Shown here piece by piece: positions 7,689-15,331 of a DNA stretch of 64,000 nucleotides. Below the pieces are notes generated by a model. That model was given only the letters and a program-made list of their open reading frames with translations, ran no database searches and was not told the origin of the DNA. A program made the position numbers and the translations under genes. Within the stretch, counting starts at the first letter, position 1; each line of letters starts with the position of its first letter. Source of the DNA: Streptomyces sclerotialus (GTDB lineage: Bacteria > Actinomycetota > Actinomycetes > Streptomycetales > Streptomycetaceae); contig NZ_JBFOHP010000002.1 in assembly GCF_040907265.1 (NCBI RefSeq), positions 3,963,501-4,027,500 of the forward strand, given 5' to 3'.

Positions 7689-8627
7689 GTGGGCGTGTTC
7701 GTCTTCCTGCCCCTGGTCCTCCCGCTCACCGCCTGGCCGGTCGCGCGCCTGGCCGAGCAGCATCTGCACCCGCGCAGCGCCACCCGGCTGCTGGCCGGCG
7801 TCGCGGCCGTGCTCGCCGTGTGCAGCACGGTCTGCCTGGGCCTGATCATGGTCGTCGGCACCGCCCAGCTGCCCGGCAACCCGCTGCCGGACGGCTGGTC
7901 CGACCCGGAGGTCCGTGCCGCGGTCCCGTACGACGAGGTCGCGGGCAAGGCCGCGATCCCCGCGCTGTTCGCGGTGGCCGTGGCGGGCGGGCGTACGGTC
8001 CTGCGCCATCTGCGCGTACGGCGCCGCGCGAGCCGCGCGCTGACGGGGCTGCCCGGCTCGCGGGTGGCGGTCCTGCCGGACACCGCGGCGTACGCGTACG
8101 CGCTGCCGTCCCGGCGCCCCCGGCCGGGCCGGGTCGTGGTCTCCACCGCGATGCTGGCGCGGCTGGACTCACGCGAGCGGCGGGCCCTCTTCGCGCACGA
8201 GCGCGCGCACCTGACAGGCCGCCATCACCGGTACCTGCTGGCCGTGCAGCTCGCGGCCCGCGCCAACCCGTTCCTGCTGCCGCTGCGCACGGCGACGGAG
8301 TTCTGCGCCGAACGCTGGGCGGACGAGGAGGCGGCGCGGGCGGTCGGCGACCGCCGTGCGACGGCCCGCGCGGTGGGCAAGGCGGCCCTGGTCGCCGGCC
8401 GCGCCCCGCTGGCGGGCCTGGCGTCCTTCGCCGCTCCGGGCCCCGTGCCGCGGCGGGTGGCCGCGCTGCTCGGGCCCGGCCCGCCGGCCCGCAGCCTGCC
8501 TCCGGCGCTCACCCCGGCCGGGGTCGCCACCCTCGTCGCGGCGGCCGGCACACTCGCCTCGGCACTCTCCTCCGTCAACGCCACGGTCGCGCTCTTCCTC
8601 GTCCTCCAGGCCGCGACCCCGCTGTGA
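7689..8627 (+). CDS. M56-family membrane metallopeptidase
   Basis: 312 residues with hydrophobic segments near 1-20, 35-60, 95-110, 195-210 and 275-310. It carries the zinc-peptidase motif HERAH (about residues 177-181) inside LFAHERAHLTGRHH, typical of the BlaR1/MecR1-like M56 family. It lacks the extracellular penicillin-binding sensor domain of BlaR1, as usual for the short actinobacterial forms. It follows the BlaI-type repressor by 3 bp and probably cleaves or controls it. Its end is only 10 bp from the convergent tetR gene. Confidence 0.88.
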   Translation: MGVFVFLPLVLPLTAWPVARLAEQHLHPRSATRLLAGVAAVLAVCSTVCLGLIMVVGTAQLPGNPLPDGWSDPEVRAAVPYDEVAGKAAIPALFAVAVAGGRTVLRHLRVRRRASRALTGLPGSRVAVLPDTAAYAYALPSRRPRPGRVVVSTAMLARLDSRERRALFAHERAHLTGRHHRYLLAVQLAARANPFLLPLRTATEFCAERWADEEAARAVGDRRATARAVGKAALVAGRAPLAGLASFAAPGPVPRRVAALLGPGPPARSLPPALTPAGVATLVAAAGTLASALSSVNATVALFLVLQAATPL

Positions 8628-8637
8628 ACGGGCTGCC

Positions 8638-9225
8638 TCAGGGCCGCTCGGCCGTCAGGTACCGCTGCACCGTCGGCGCCAGCCAGGCGACGACCTCGTC
8701 ATGACCGAGTGCCGCGGCGGGCGGGATGCGCACGACGTAACGGGCCATCGCCATGCCGATGATCTGCGAGCCGATCAGCGCGGCCCGCACCGGCGCCTCG
8801 TCCGGCACCGGGCAGACCGCCGCGATCACCGGCGCCAGCTGGTCGCGGAAGACCGCCCGCAGCCGCTCGGCACCCGCCTCGACCGTGACGGCGACCCGCA
8901 CCATCCCGGTCAGCCGCTCGTCGTGCTCCCAGACGTCCAGGAAGTGGCGGACCAGCCGCTCGCCCAGCCCGGCGGGGTCCACCGCGGTCAGGTCCGGCAT
9001 CCGCAGGTCGATCTCGGTGGCGGCGACGAACAGGCCCTCCTTGTTGCCGTAGTAGCGCATGACCATGGACGGGTCGATGGCCGCGTCCCTGGCGATGGCC
9101 CGGATGGTCGCGCGCTCGTACCCCTCGGCGGCGAAGCGGTCGCGCGCCGCGGTGAGGATCGCGGCCCGGGTCGCGTCGGAGCGGCGCGGGCGGGCCGGGG
9201 ATTCGGAGGGGGCTCTGTCAGCCAT
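8638..9225 (-). CDS. TetR-family repressor of the divergent monooxygenase gene
   Basis: 195 residues. The N-terminal TetR DNA-binding domain (about 15-62) reads AILTAARDRFAAEGYERATIRAIARDAAIDPSMVMRYYGNKEGLF in three helices; MRYYG replaces the more usual VYRHF recognition segment. The ligand-binding half resembles the TetR_C_17 type. It is divergent from the FAD monooxygenase gene. The 97-bp intergenic region holds four 14-bp boxes, the first beginning 2 bp from this start codon, so autoregulation plus repression of the monooxygenase is likely. The inducer is probably an aromatic compound handled by the enzyme; that is inference. Confidence 0.9.
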   Translation of the reverse strand: MADRAPSESPARPRRSDATRAAILTAARDRFAAEGYERATIRAIARDAAIDPSMVMRYYGNKEGLFVAATEIDLRMPDLTAVDPAGLGERLVRHFLDVWEHDERLTGMVRVAVTVEAGAERLRAVFRDQLAPVIAAVCPVPDEAPVRAALIGSQIIGMAMARYVVRIPPAAALGHDEVVAWLAPTVQRYLTAERP

Positions 9226-9226
9226 G

Positions 9227-9308
9227 CCAACAAGCGTAGGCCAACAGCTGTTGACACGCCAGAGCCGCCGCCGTACGTTGCCAACAAGCGTTGACCAACA
9301 CGCGTTGG
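9227..9308. promoter_or_regulatory. Two tandem pairs of 14-bp TetR operator boxes
   Basis: Four boxes fit CCAACANGCGTTGG: 9227-9240 (CCAACAAGCGTAGG), 9241-9254 (CCAACAGCTGTTGA, with a perfect CAACAGCTGTTG core), 9281-9294 (CCAACAAGCGTTGA) and 9295-9308 (CCAACACGCGTTGG). Boxes abut in pairs. The pairs flank the -35 and -10 region of the monooxygenase promoter. Confidence 0.8.
9251..9279 (+). promoter_or_regulatory. Sigma-70-type promoter of the monooxygenase
   Basis: TTGACA at 9251-9256 and TACGTT at 9274-9279 with a 17-bp spacer. The -35 overlaps TetR box 2 and the expected start site falls in box 3, so bound repressor would block RNA polymerase. Confidence 0.65.
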
Positions 9309-9322
9309 CTCAGGAGGCGGCC

Positions 9323-10858
9323 ATGAACCGCGACAACGGCACCACCACCCGTACGACAGCCCCGCACCCCACCTCCGACGTCCTGGTCGTCGGCGCCGGG
9401 CCCACCGGCCTGCTGCTCGCCGGCGACCTCGCCGAGGCCGGCCTCGACGTCACCCTGCTGGAGCGCCGGCCCCCCGGGATCAGCAACCTCACCCGCTCCC
9501 TGGTCGTGCACGCCCGCACCCTCGAACAGTTCGACGCCCGCGGCCTGGCCGAGGACGTGCTCGCCACCGGCCGGCCGGTGGACTCGCTCCAGCTGTTCGG
9601 CGATGTCTCGCTGGACCCGTCCGTGCTGCGCACGCGCTTCCCGTACGTCCTGGTCACCCCGCAGTTCGAGGTCGAGCGGGTGCTGGCGGAGCGGGCCCGC
9701 AAGGCCGGTGCGACGTTCGCGTACGGCACCGAGGTGACCGGGATCCGCCAGGACGCCGACGGCATCACGGCCACGGTGCGCACCGACGACGGCGCCACGG
9801 GCGAGTACCGCGCGTCCTACCTGGCCGGCACCGACGGCGTGCACAGCGGCGTCCGCCGGGCGCTCGGCCTGCCGTTCCCCGGCAAGGCCGTCATCCGGTC
9901 GGTCGTACTGGCCGACGTGACGCTCACCGAGGCGCCGGAAGCACCGCTCGTCGCCAAGGCCGACGGCGACGCCTTCGCCCTGATCGCGGGCATCGGCGAC
10001 GGCCTGTTCCGGGTGGTCGCCTGGGACCGGACCCGGCAGGACCCCGACGGCGGGCCGCCGGACCTGGCCGAGGTCCGCGAGCTCACCCGGGCCGCGCACG
10101 GCACCGACTACGGCATGCACGAGGCCCGCTGGACCTCCCGCTTCCACAGCGACGAGCGGCAGGTGCCCGAGTACCGCGTGGGCCGGGCGTTCCTCGCGGG
10201 CGACGCCGCGCACGTTCACTCCCCGGCCGGCGGCCAGGGCATGAACACCGGCCTGCAGGACGCCGCCAACCTCAGCTGGAAGCTGATCGCCGTACTGCGC
10301 GGCCGGGCCGGCGACGACCTGCTGGACACGTACCACGCCGAACGCCACCCGGTGGGCCGCACGGTGCTGCGCTCCAGCGGCGCGCTCATCCGGTTCGCCC
10401 TGCTCCAGACCCGCGCGCGGCGCGTCGCCAACGCGCTGGCCGGACAGCTCGTGAAGCGGGTACCCCCCGTGACGCACCGCGCGCTCGCGCAGATCTCCGG
10501 CATCGGCATCGCCTACCGGCGCAGGTTCGGCGACCACCCGCTGACCGGCCGGCGCGCGCCCGACATCCGCCTCGCCGACGGCAGCCGCCTCCACGAAGCG
10601 CTGCGCGGCAACCGCTTCGTGCTCATCACCCCGGCGTACGAGTCGCCCGACCTGGGCGGCCGGGACGCGAGCCGCCTCGTGCACGGCACCTGGCGCGGCC
10701 ACCGGCGCACCGCGCTGCTGGTCCGCCCCGACGGCTACATCGCCTGGGCCACGGACACCATGGACCGCGCGGCGCGTGCGGACGGCCTGGCGGCGGCCCT
10801 GCTGCGCTGGACGGGACCGGCGGAGAAGGAACCGGCCGCGGCGCCCGCCCGGGGGTGA
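9323..10858 (+). CDS. FAD-dependent aromatic hydroxylase (PheA/TfdB type)
   Basis: 511 residues, class A flavoprotein monooxygenase. It shows the FAD-binding [20 protein letters not shown] at about 25-45 with the following LLERR. The second FAD motif is [22 protein letters not shown] at about 290-312. A C-terminal thioredoxin-like region (about 420-500) is typical of phenol- and polyketide-hydroxylating members. It should use NAD(P)H and oxygen to hydroxylate an aromatic ring. The ATG at 9323 has CAGGAGG upstream; longer frames into the tetR promoter are rejected. Strong promoter elements with paired TetR boxes precede it, suggesting substrate-induced detoxification or antibiotic inactivation. 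Confidence 0.9.
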   Translation: MNRDNGTTTRTTAPHPTSDVLVVGAGPTGLLLAGDLAEAGLDVTLLERRPPGISNLTRSLVVHARTLEQFDARGLAEDVLATGRPVDSLQLFGDVSLDPSVLRTRFPYVLVTPQFEVERVLAERARKAGATFAYGTEVTGIRQDADGITATVRTDDGATGEYRASYLAGTDGVHSGVRRALGLPFPGKAVIRSVVLADVTLTEAPEAPLVAKADGDAFALIAGIGDGLFRVVAWDRTRQDPDGGPPDLAEVRELTRAAHGTDYGMHEARWTSRFHSDERQVPEYRVGRAFLAGDAAHVHSPAGGQGMNTGLQDAANLSWKLIAVLRGRAGDDLLDTYHAERHPVGRTVLRSSGALIRFALLQTRARRVANALAGQLVKRVPPVTHRALAQISGIGIAYRRRFGDHPLTGRRAPDIRLADGSRLHEALRGNRFVLITPAYESPDLGGRDASRLVHGTWRGHRRTALLVRPDGYIAWATDTMDRAARADGLAAALLRWTGPAEKEPAAAPARG

Positions 10859-10934
10859 GCGTCCGGAGCCGTACCGGTCCGGGGGCGGGCGTCCGCGTCA
10901 GCTCCGGTCCGGGAGGTCGGCATACGCTGCCGGT

Positions 10935-11270
10935 ATGTCGATCTTCCGGTCCGTGGTGCTCTTCGTCCTCGCAGCCCTCCTGGAGATCGGCGGTGCCTGG
11001 CTGGTCTGGCAGGGCGTACGGGAGAACCGCGGCTGGGTGTGGGCGGGCGCGGGCGTCCTGGCCCTGGGCGCGTACGGGTTCGTCGCCACGCTCCAGCCGG
11101 ACGCCGACTTCGGCCGCATCCTGGCCGCGTACGGTGGCGTCTTCGTCGCCGGGTCGCTGGTCTGGGGCATGGTCGCGGACGGCTACCGCCCCGACCGCTG
11201 GGACCTCACCGGGGCGCTGGTCTGCCTGGCCGGCATGGCCCTGATCATGTACGCGCCGCGGGGGCGGTGA
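10935..11270 (+). CDS. YnfA-family (UPF0060) four-helix membrane protein
   Basis: 111 residues, nearly all membrane-embedded in four helices. The family signature is clear: [20 protein letters not shown] near the start, [26 protein letters not shown] in the middle, and a last helix ending MYAPRGR. UPF0060/YnfA proteins are SMR-like small transporters; efflux has been proposed but the substrate is not settled. It follows the monooxygenase by 76 bp and may be co-transcribed, which would pair an oxidative enzyme with a small exporter. Confidence 0.9.
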   Translation: MSIFRSVVLFVLAALLEIGGAWLVWQGVRENRGWVWAGAGVLALGAYGFVATLQPDADFGRILAAYGGVFVAGSLVWGMVADGYRPDRWDLTGALVCLAGMALIMYAPRGR

Positions 11271-11367
11271 CGGCCCGGCGGACCGCCCGGCTCCCGGCCC
11301 GCCGCGCATATCCTGATCGCGCACCGCCCACTCGTCCATCCGTACGCCCGTACGCCGAGGAGCACTC

Positions 11368-12114
11368 ATGACCGCCGCCCGTACCGCCGTCGTCACCGGA
11401 GCGAGCAGCGGCATCGGTGCCGCGACCGCCCGGAAGCTCGCCGAGGCCGGCTACCGCATGATCCTCGTCGCGCGCCGCAAGGACCGCCTCGAAGCGCTGG
11501 CCGCAGAGCTGCCGCACGCCGAGGCGTACGCCCTGGACGTCACCGACCGCGCCGCCGTCGACGCCTTCGCCGCCTCCCTGGACCGCTGCGACGTCCTGGT
11601 GGACAACGCGGGCGGCGCGCTGGGCACCGACCCGGTGGCCACCGCCGACCCGGCCGACTGGCGCGCGATGTACGAGGTCAACGTCCTCGGCGTACTCAAC
11701 GTGACGCAGGCGCTGCTGCCCGCCCTGACCGCCTCCGGCGACGGCACGGTCGTGGTCGTCTCCTCCACCGCGGGCCACGGCACGTACGAGGGCGGCGGCG
11801 GTTACGTGGCCGCCAAGCACGGCGCGCACGTCCTCGCCGAGACGCTCCGCCTGGAGCTGTGCGGGCAGCCCGTACGCGTCATCGAGATCGCGCCCGGCAT
11901 GGTCCGCACGGACGAGTTCGCGCTCACCCGCTTCCGCGGCGACGAGGCGAAGGCCGCCAAGGTGTACGAGGGCGTCGCCGAGCCGCTCACCGCCGACGAC
12001 GTGGCCGACACGATCGCCTGGGCGGTCACCCGCCCCGCCCACGTCAACATCGACCTCCTCGTCGTCCGCCCCCGCGCCCAGGCCTCCCACACCAAGGTCC
12101 ACCGCGCACGCTGA
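11368..12114 (+). CDS. Short-chain dehydrogenase/reductase
   Basis: 248 residues, classical SDR. It has TGASSGIG (about 10-17) for the cofactor, DNAGG (about 77-81), the catalytic Ser in VSSTAG, and YVAAK (about 146-150). The basic residues after the second strand (VARRKDR) favour NADP(H). It resembles the YdfG/serine-dehydrogenase-like group (IEIAPGMVRTDEF). The ATG at 11368 has GGAG spaced upstream. It follows the YnfA-like gene by 97 bp. Substrate not predictable. Confidence 0.92.
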   Translation: MTAARTAVVTGASSGIGAATARKLAEAGYRMILVARRKDRLEALAAELPHAEAYALDVTDRAAVDAFAASLDRCDVLVDNAGGALGTDPVATADPADWRAMYEVNVLGVLNVTQALLPALTASGDGTVVVVSSTAGHGTYEGGGGYVAAKHGAHVLAETLRLELCGQPVRVIEIAPGMVRTDEFALTRFRGDEAKAAKVYEGVAEPLTADDVADTIAWAVTRPAHVNIDLLVVRPRAQASHTKVHRAR

Positions 12115-12299
12115 CCCGGGCTCCGCCCCGGCCAGGGTCCTAGGGCCCCGGCCAGGGCGCCACACCCGTTCGGCGGAGGCCGAACGGCCGATGCGCGGGC
12201 CGCCGCACCGCGGCTACGTTCCTGGTGTCAGCACATGCCATGGACCGGCGGCCCGCCTCCGAGGGAAGGGCGGGCCGCTCCCAGGAGAGGAGCACCACC

Positions 12300-12731
12300 A
12301 TGCGTCCCGGCACTCACGCGCCCGTGACCGTCACCGCCTTCGACCACCTGGTCCTCAGCGTCGCCGACGTCGAACGCGCCCTGGACTTCTACTGCGGCCC
12401 GCTCGGCCTCGAACCGGTCAGGGTGGACGAATGGCGGGCCGGCGAGGTGCCGTTCCCTTCGGTCCGGGTGAGCCCGACGACCATCATCGACCTGGTACGG
12501 GCCCCGGACGCGGCCCCCGGCGAGGATCCCGCGGCGGCCCGCCCCAACGTCGACCACCTCTGCCTCGTCGTCGCGCCGCTGGACTGGCAGCAGGTCGTCG
12601 ACTCCGGCGTCTTCACCGTCGTCGACGGCCCCGGCAAGCGCTTCGGCGCCCGCGGCACCGCGGAGTCCCTCTACGTCCAGGACCCCGACGGCAACACCGT
12701 GGAGCTGCGCTGGTACCCGGCGGACGCGTAG
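12300..12731 (+). CDS. VOC/glyoxalase-fold protein
   Basis: 143 residues with one vicinal-oxygen-chelate domain. It begins TAFDHLVLSVADVERALDFYCGPLGLEPV and ends SLYVQDPDGNTVELRWYP. The potential metal ligands are the early His (FDHLVL), the central His in NVDHLCLVV and the late Glu in NTVELR. This is the pattern of glyoxalase-like or dioxygenase-like VOC proteins. The ATG at 12300 has AGGAGAGGAG upstream and is preferred to the GTG at 12225. Function cannot be specified further. Confidence 0.87.
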   Translation: MRPGTHAPVTVTAFDHLVLSVADVERALDFYCGPLGLEPVRVDEWRAGEVPFPSVRVSPTTIIDLVRAPDAAPGEDPAAARPNVDHLCLVVAPLDWQQVVDSGVFTVVDGPGKRFGARGTAESLYVQDPDGNTVELRWYPADA

Positions 12732-12813
12732 GGCACACCACGCGCGACGGACCTTCACAAGATCCACAACGATCACGCCACATGATTTTCCGCCCGCCGG
12801 GCACGGGACCCGC

Positions 12814-13254
12814 GTGAGCACTTTCCGCATCCCCACCCCCCGTTTCCGCACGTCCGCCAGGGCCGTCAAGCGCGCGGCCGTACTGGCCGCCGGCGCCGGC
12901 CTGTTGACCACCGGCCTGCTCGCCACGCCCGCCTCCGCCGCCATGGGTGACAACGTCGTGCAGTCCCCCGCCGCCTGCGCCTTCTCCGAGGACCGCGGCA
13001 CCGTCGCCCTCGGCGCGGCGGGCGACCAGGTCTCCCAGGTCCAGTGCCTGCTGGCCAACCGCCAGTACCTGGGCTGGAACAAGCTCAGCGGCACCTTCGA
13101 CGCCGACACCATGGCGGCCGTGGCCCACTTCCAGTCCGACCACGACCTCGTCCCGAACGGCGTGGTCAACCCCACCACCTGGCTCGCCCTGTACCAGGCG
13201 GGCCTGCCGGCCGGCCCGGTCCAGTCCCCGGCGCAGCCGGCACCGACCGTCTGA
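12814..13254 (+). CDS. Secreted peptidoglycan-binding protein
   Basis: 146 residues. A signal peptide has an Arg/Lys-rich start (RFRTSARAVKR), a hydrophobic Ala/Leu core and a probable cut after ASA near residue 43. The mature part is one PG_binding_1 domain (about 62-128, with VSQVQCLLANRQYL and GTFDADTMAAVAHFQSDHDLVPNGVVNPTTW). No catalytic domain follows, so it probably docks on the cell wall or modulates another enzyme. The GTG start is used. A strong terminator follows at 13276. Confidence 0.88.
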   Translation: MSTFRIPTPRFRTSARAVKRAAVLAAGAGLLTTGLLATPASAAMGDNVVQSPAACAFSEDRGTVALGAAGDQVSQVQCLLANRQYLGWNKLSGTFDADTMAAVAHFQSDHDLVPNGVVNPTTWLALYQAGLPAGPVQSPAQPAPTV

Positions 13255-13275
13255 CCGTCAGCTCCACCGCACACC

Positions 13276-13309
13276 GAGAGGGCCGGACCCCGCCGGGTCC
13301 GGCCCTCTC
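13276..13309. terminator. Strong hairpin between convergent genes
   Basis: A perfect 15-bp stem (GAGAGGGCCGGACCC and its complement) with a CGCC loop, between the peptidoglycan-binding protein gene and the convergent GAF-ANTAR gene. It can act in both directions. Confidence 0.85.
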
Positions 13310-13322
13310 GTCACTCCGGCCG

Positions 13323-14069
13323 TCACTCCGGCTCCGAGGACGGGGCCGGGGCCTCGGGGTCGGGGTCCTCCCGGCGGTCGATGATCTCGCGGGCCACTTC
13401 CAGGATGGGACGGCCGCTGCTGAACGCCTCGGTACGGATCTCCAGCAGCGCCTCGTCCAGGGAGATGGCCAGCCGGACGGCGAGCATTCCGGTGGCCTGG
13501 TGGACCTCCGCGCGGTGCAGGGTGGCGAGGTCCGTCAGCGGGTCACGCCGGCCGTCGGTCCCGGGCACGGTCCCCAGGAGCAGGAACGTGACGGTTTCGG
13601 TGAAGGCGAGGGCGTCCCGGTACTGCTGGGGTGTGAGCGAACCCGGACGGGTCCGGTAACCGGCGAAGACGCCCTGCTGGATGGCGCCGATCCGTAAGGA
13701 GAAGGCGAAGCAGGCCTGGGCCCCCGCGTGCAGGGCGTCGGGGACGAACACCGGCCAGCGGGTGTCGGGCGTGCGGGTGAGGTCCGGTACGAGAACGGCC
13801 CGGTTGCGGCGGGCGCACTCCACGGTGGGCCCTTCGCCCAGGGTGTACTGCAGGTCCTCCAGGGCGGCCCCGAGCATGTCGGCCTGCGAGTGCCAGATCA
13901 GTTCGAGGCTCCGGGAACGGGTCAGCGCCGAGACGGTGACGCCGGTGAGGCCCAGTACCTCGGCGCACCGGTCCGCCGGCACCTTCGCGAGTCCAGGGGG
14001 GACGGTTGCGGCCATGGCGAGAACAGCGGTCATCTCCGGACTGACCGGGGCCTCGGGAGTCGTCGGCAT
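13323..14069 (-). CDS. GAF-ANTAR protein
   Basis: 248 residues: a GAF domain (about 25-165; LGEGPTVECARRN, TRWPVFVPDAL) and an ANTAR domain (about 185-235; HQATGMLAVRLAISLDEALLEIR). The ANTAR segment has HQATGML in place of IEQAKGML, as in the paralogue at 2582. It is transcribed just after another GAF-ANTAR gene with a 59-bp gap holding a small GC hairpin (GGGCGC/GCGCCC at about 14107-14128). It probably acts as an RNA-binding antiterminator under control of the GAF domain. Confidence 0.86.
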   Translation of the reverse strand: MPTTPEAPVSPEMTAVLAMAATVPPGLAKVPADRCAEVLGLTGVTVSALTRSRSLELIWHSQADMLGAALEDLQYTLGEGPTVECARRNRAVLVPDLTRTPDTRWPVFVPDALHAGAQACFAFSLRIGAIQQGVFAGYRTRPGSLTPQQYRDALAFTETVTFLLLGTVPGTDGRRDPLTDLATLHRAEVHQATGMLAVRLAISLDEALLEIRTEAFSSGRPILEVAREIIDRREDPDPEAPAPSSEPE

Positions 14070-14128
14070 CGAATCACCGCGTCAGGCGTGCAGGAAGCAG
14101 GAGAAGGGGCGCCGGAGAAGAAGCGCCC

Positions 14129-14908
14129 TCAGGAGCCGACGTGCGGCGGCTCCTCGAACGTGCCCACTCCCGCGCGGCCGTCGACCACCGCCTGGGAGAG
14201 GTCGGTCAGCAGCAGCCGCCGGCCGCGCGCCCGCGCACGGAGGCGTCGGAAGGACTCGTCCAGGCTCAGCCCGAGCCGTTCCGAAAGCATCCCCTTGGCC
14301 TGCTCGATGACGACGCGGCCGCTCAGGGCTTCCTCCAGGTGTTCGTTCACGTGTCCCTGATGGCGGATGGCGCGGTACTGGAGGATGCCGACGGCGGCCA
14401 CGTCGGCCAGCGCCTGCGCCAGGCGCAGTTCGCCCCCGCCGAGGGATTCGGGCCGGTTGCGGAAGACGTTCAGGGCACCGACGGTCCGCTCCCGCAGCCG
14501 CAGCGGCAGACCGGCCACCCCGACGAACCCGCGCGCCGCCGCCCAGCCGGTGAACCGCGGCCAGCGGTCCTGCGCCTCGGCGGAGTCCAGGTAGGTGTAC
14601 GGGATCTGCGAGCCGGTACGGGTGCAGTCCTGGCAGGGGCCCTCCTCCCAGTCGATCTGGGCCAGCTCCAGCTGTCGTGTCGTCTCGTCGGAGGCGGAGG
14701 CGTCGACCATCCGGCCACGGGCGTCGACGAGGATGACCCCGGCGGCGTCCACGGGCAGCAGGCTGACCGACCGCTCGGTGAGGGTGTGCAGAAAATCCAT
14801 GATGTCGAAGTCGGCGACCAGCGTGTCGGCCAGTTCGACGAATGCGGCGGCGACCTCTTCCTCGCGCGTGGTGCGTCCCTCGGCGTGTTCGGCTGGTTCG
14901 GTGGGCAT
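14129..14908 (-). CDS. GAF-ANTAR protein
   Basis: 259 residues. The GAF domain covers about 25-175 (FDIMDFLHTLTERSVSLLPVDAAGVILVD; GPCQDCTRTG; DRWPRF). The ANTAR domain covers about 190-245 (VVIEQAKGMLSERLGLSLDESFRRLRARAR), the canonical form. The GPCQDC segment places two Cys in the GAF pocket region, as in several redox- or ligand-sensing actinobacterial GAF-ANTAR proteins. It is the first gene of a two-gene leftward unit. The ATG at 14908 has GGGAG upstream. Confidence 0.88.
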   Translation of the reverse strand: MPTEPAEHAEGRTTREEEVAAAFVELADTLVADFDIMDFLHTLTERSVSLLPVDAAGVILVDARGRMVDASASDETTRQLELAQIDWEEGPCQDCTRTGSQIPYTYLDSAEAQDRWPRFTGWAAARGFVGVAGLPLRLRERTVGALNVFRNRPESLGGGELRLAQALADVAAVGILQYRAIRHQGHVNEHLEEALSGRVVIEQAKGMLSERLGLSLDESFRRLRARARGRRLLLTDLSQAVVDGRAGVGTFEEPPHVGS

Positions 14909-15331
14909 GGCCGGCTCCCTGACCTTTACAGGAGCGAGAAATATCGGTGGTGCGGGGTCTCGGCCGGGCCCTTGCCACGTGCGGCGAGGCAGCAGCGCAG
15001 GGGCAGGAACACGCCCTCAGGATGACACCGCTCCGTTTGCGGCCGGGCCGCCCGCACCGGAAATGCGACAGCCGGCGGGGCCCGCCCTCCATCGTCGCGA
15101 GGAGCAGGAGGCCCCCTTTTTCCGTACTACCCGCTCGCCCCTCCCCCAGACCGGCCGTACGGCCGGGTTGCCCCTGCGAGTCACCAGAATCGGGCACGGA
15201 ACGGTCCCCGAACGCGGAAAGCTGGAATCTCCGGTCGGATTCTTGCATCGGCCCCGTGACGCGACGGCAGTCGGCACACTGTGTCCTCGCCCTGGCGCGA
15301 ACACGTGCGGCAGCGGCGGGGGAGGGCGAAC
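14909..15331. other. 423-bp intergenic region with divergent promoters
   Basis: Lies between the leftward GAF-ANTAR gene and the rightward STAND-ATPase gene, so it should hold both promoters. I see no convincing -10/-35 pair, no large inverted repeat and no plausible small gene. Confidence 0.4.

Noticed and set aside
15281..15331. Earlier GTG start of the STAND-ATPase at 15281
   Set aside because: No ribosome-binding site; GTG 15332 has GGGGGAGGG at good spacing.
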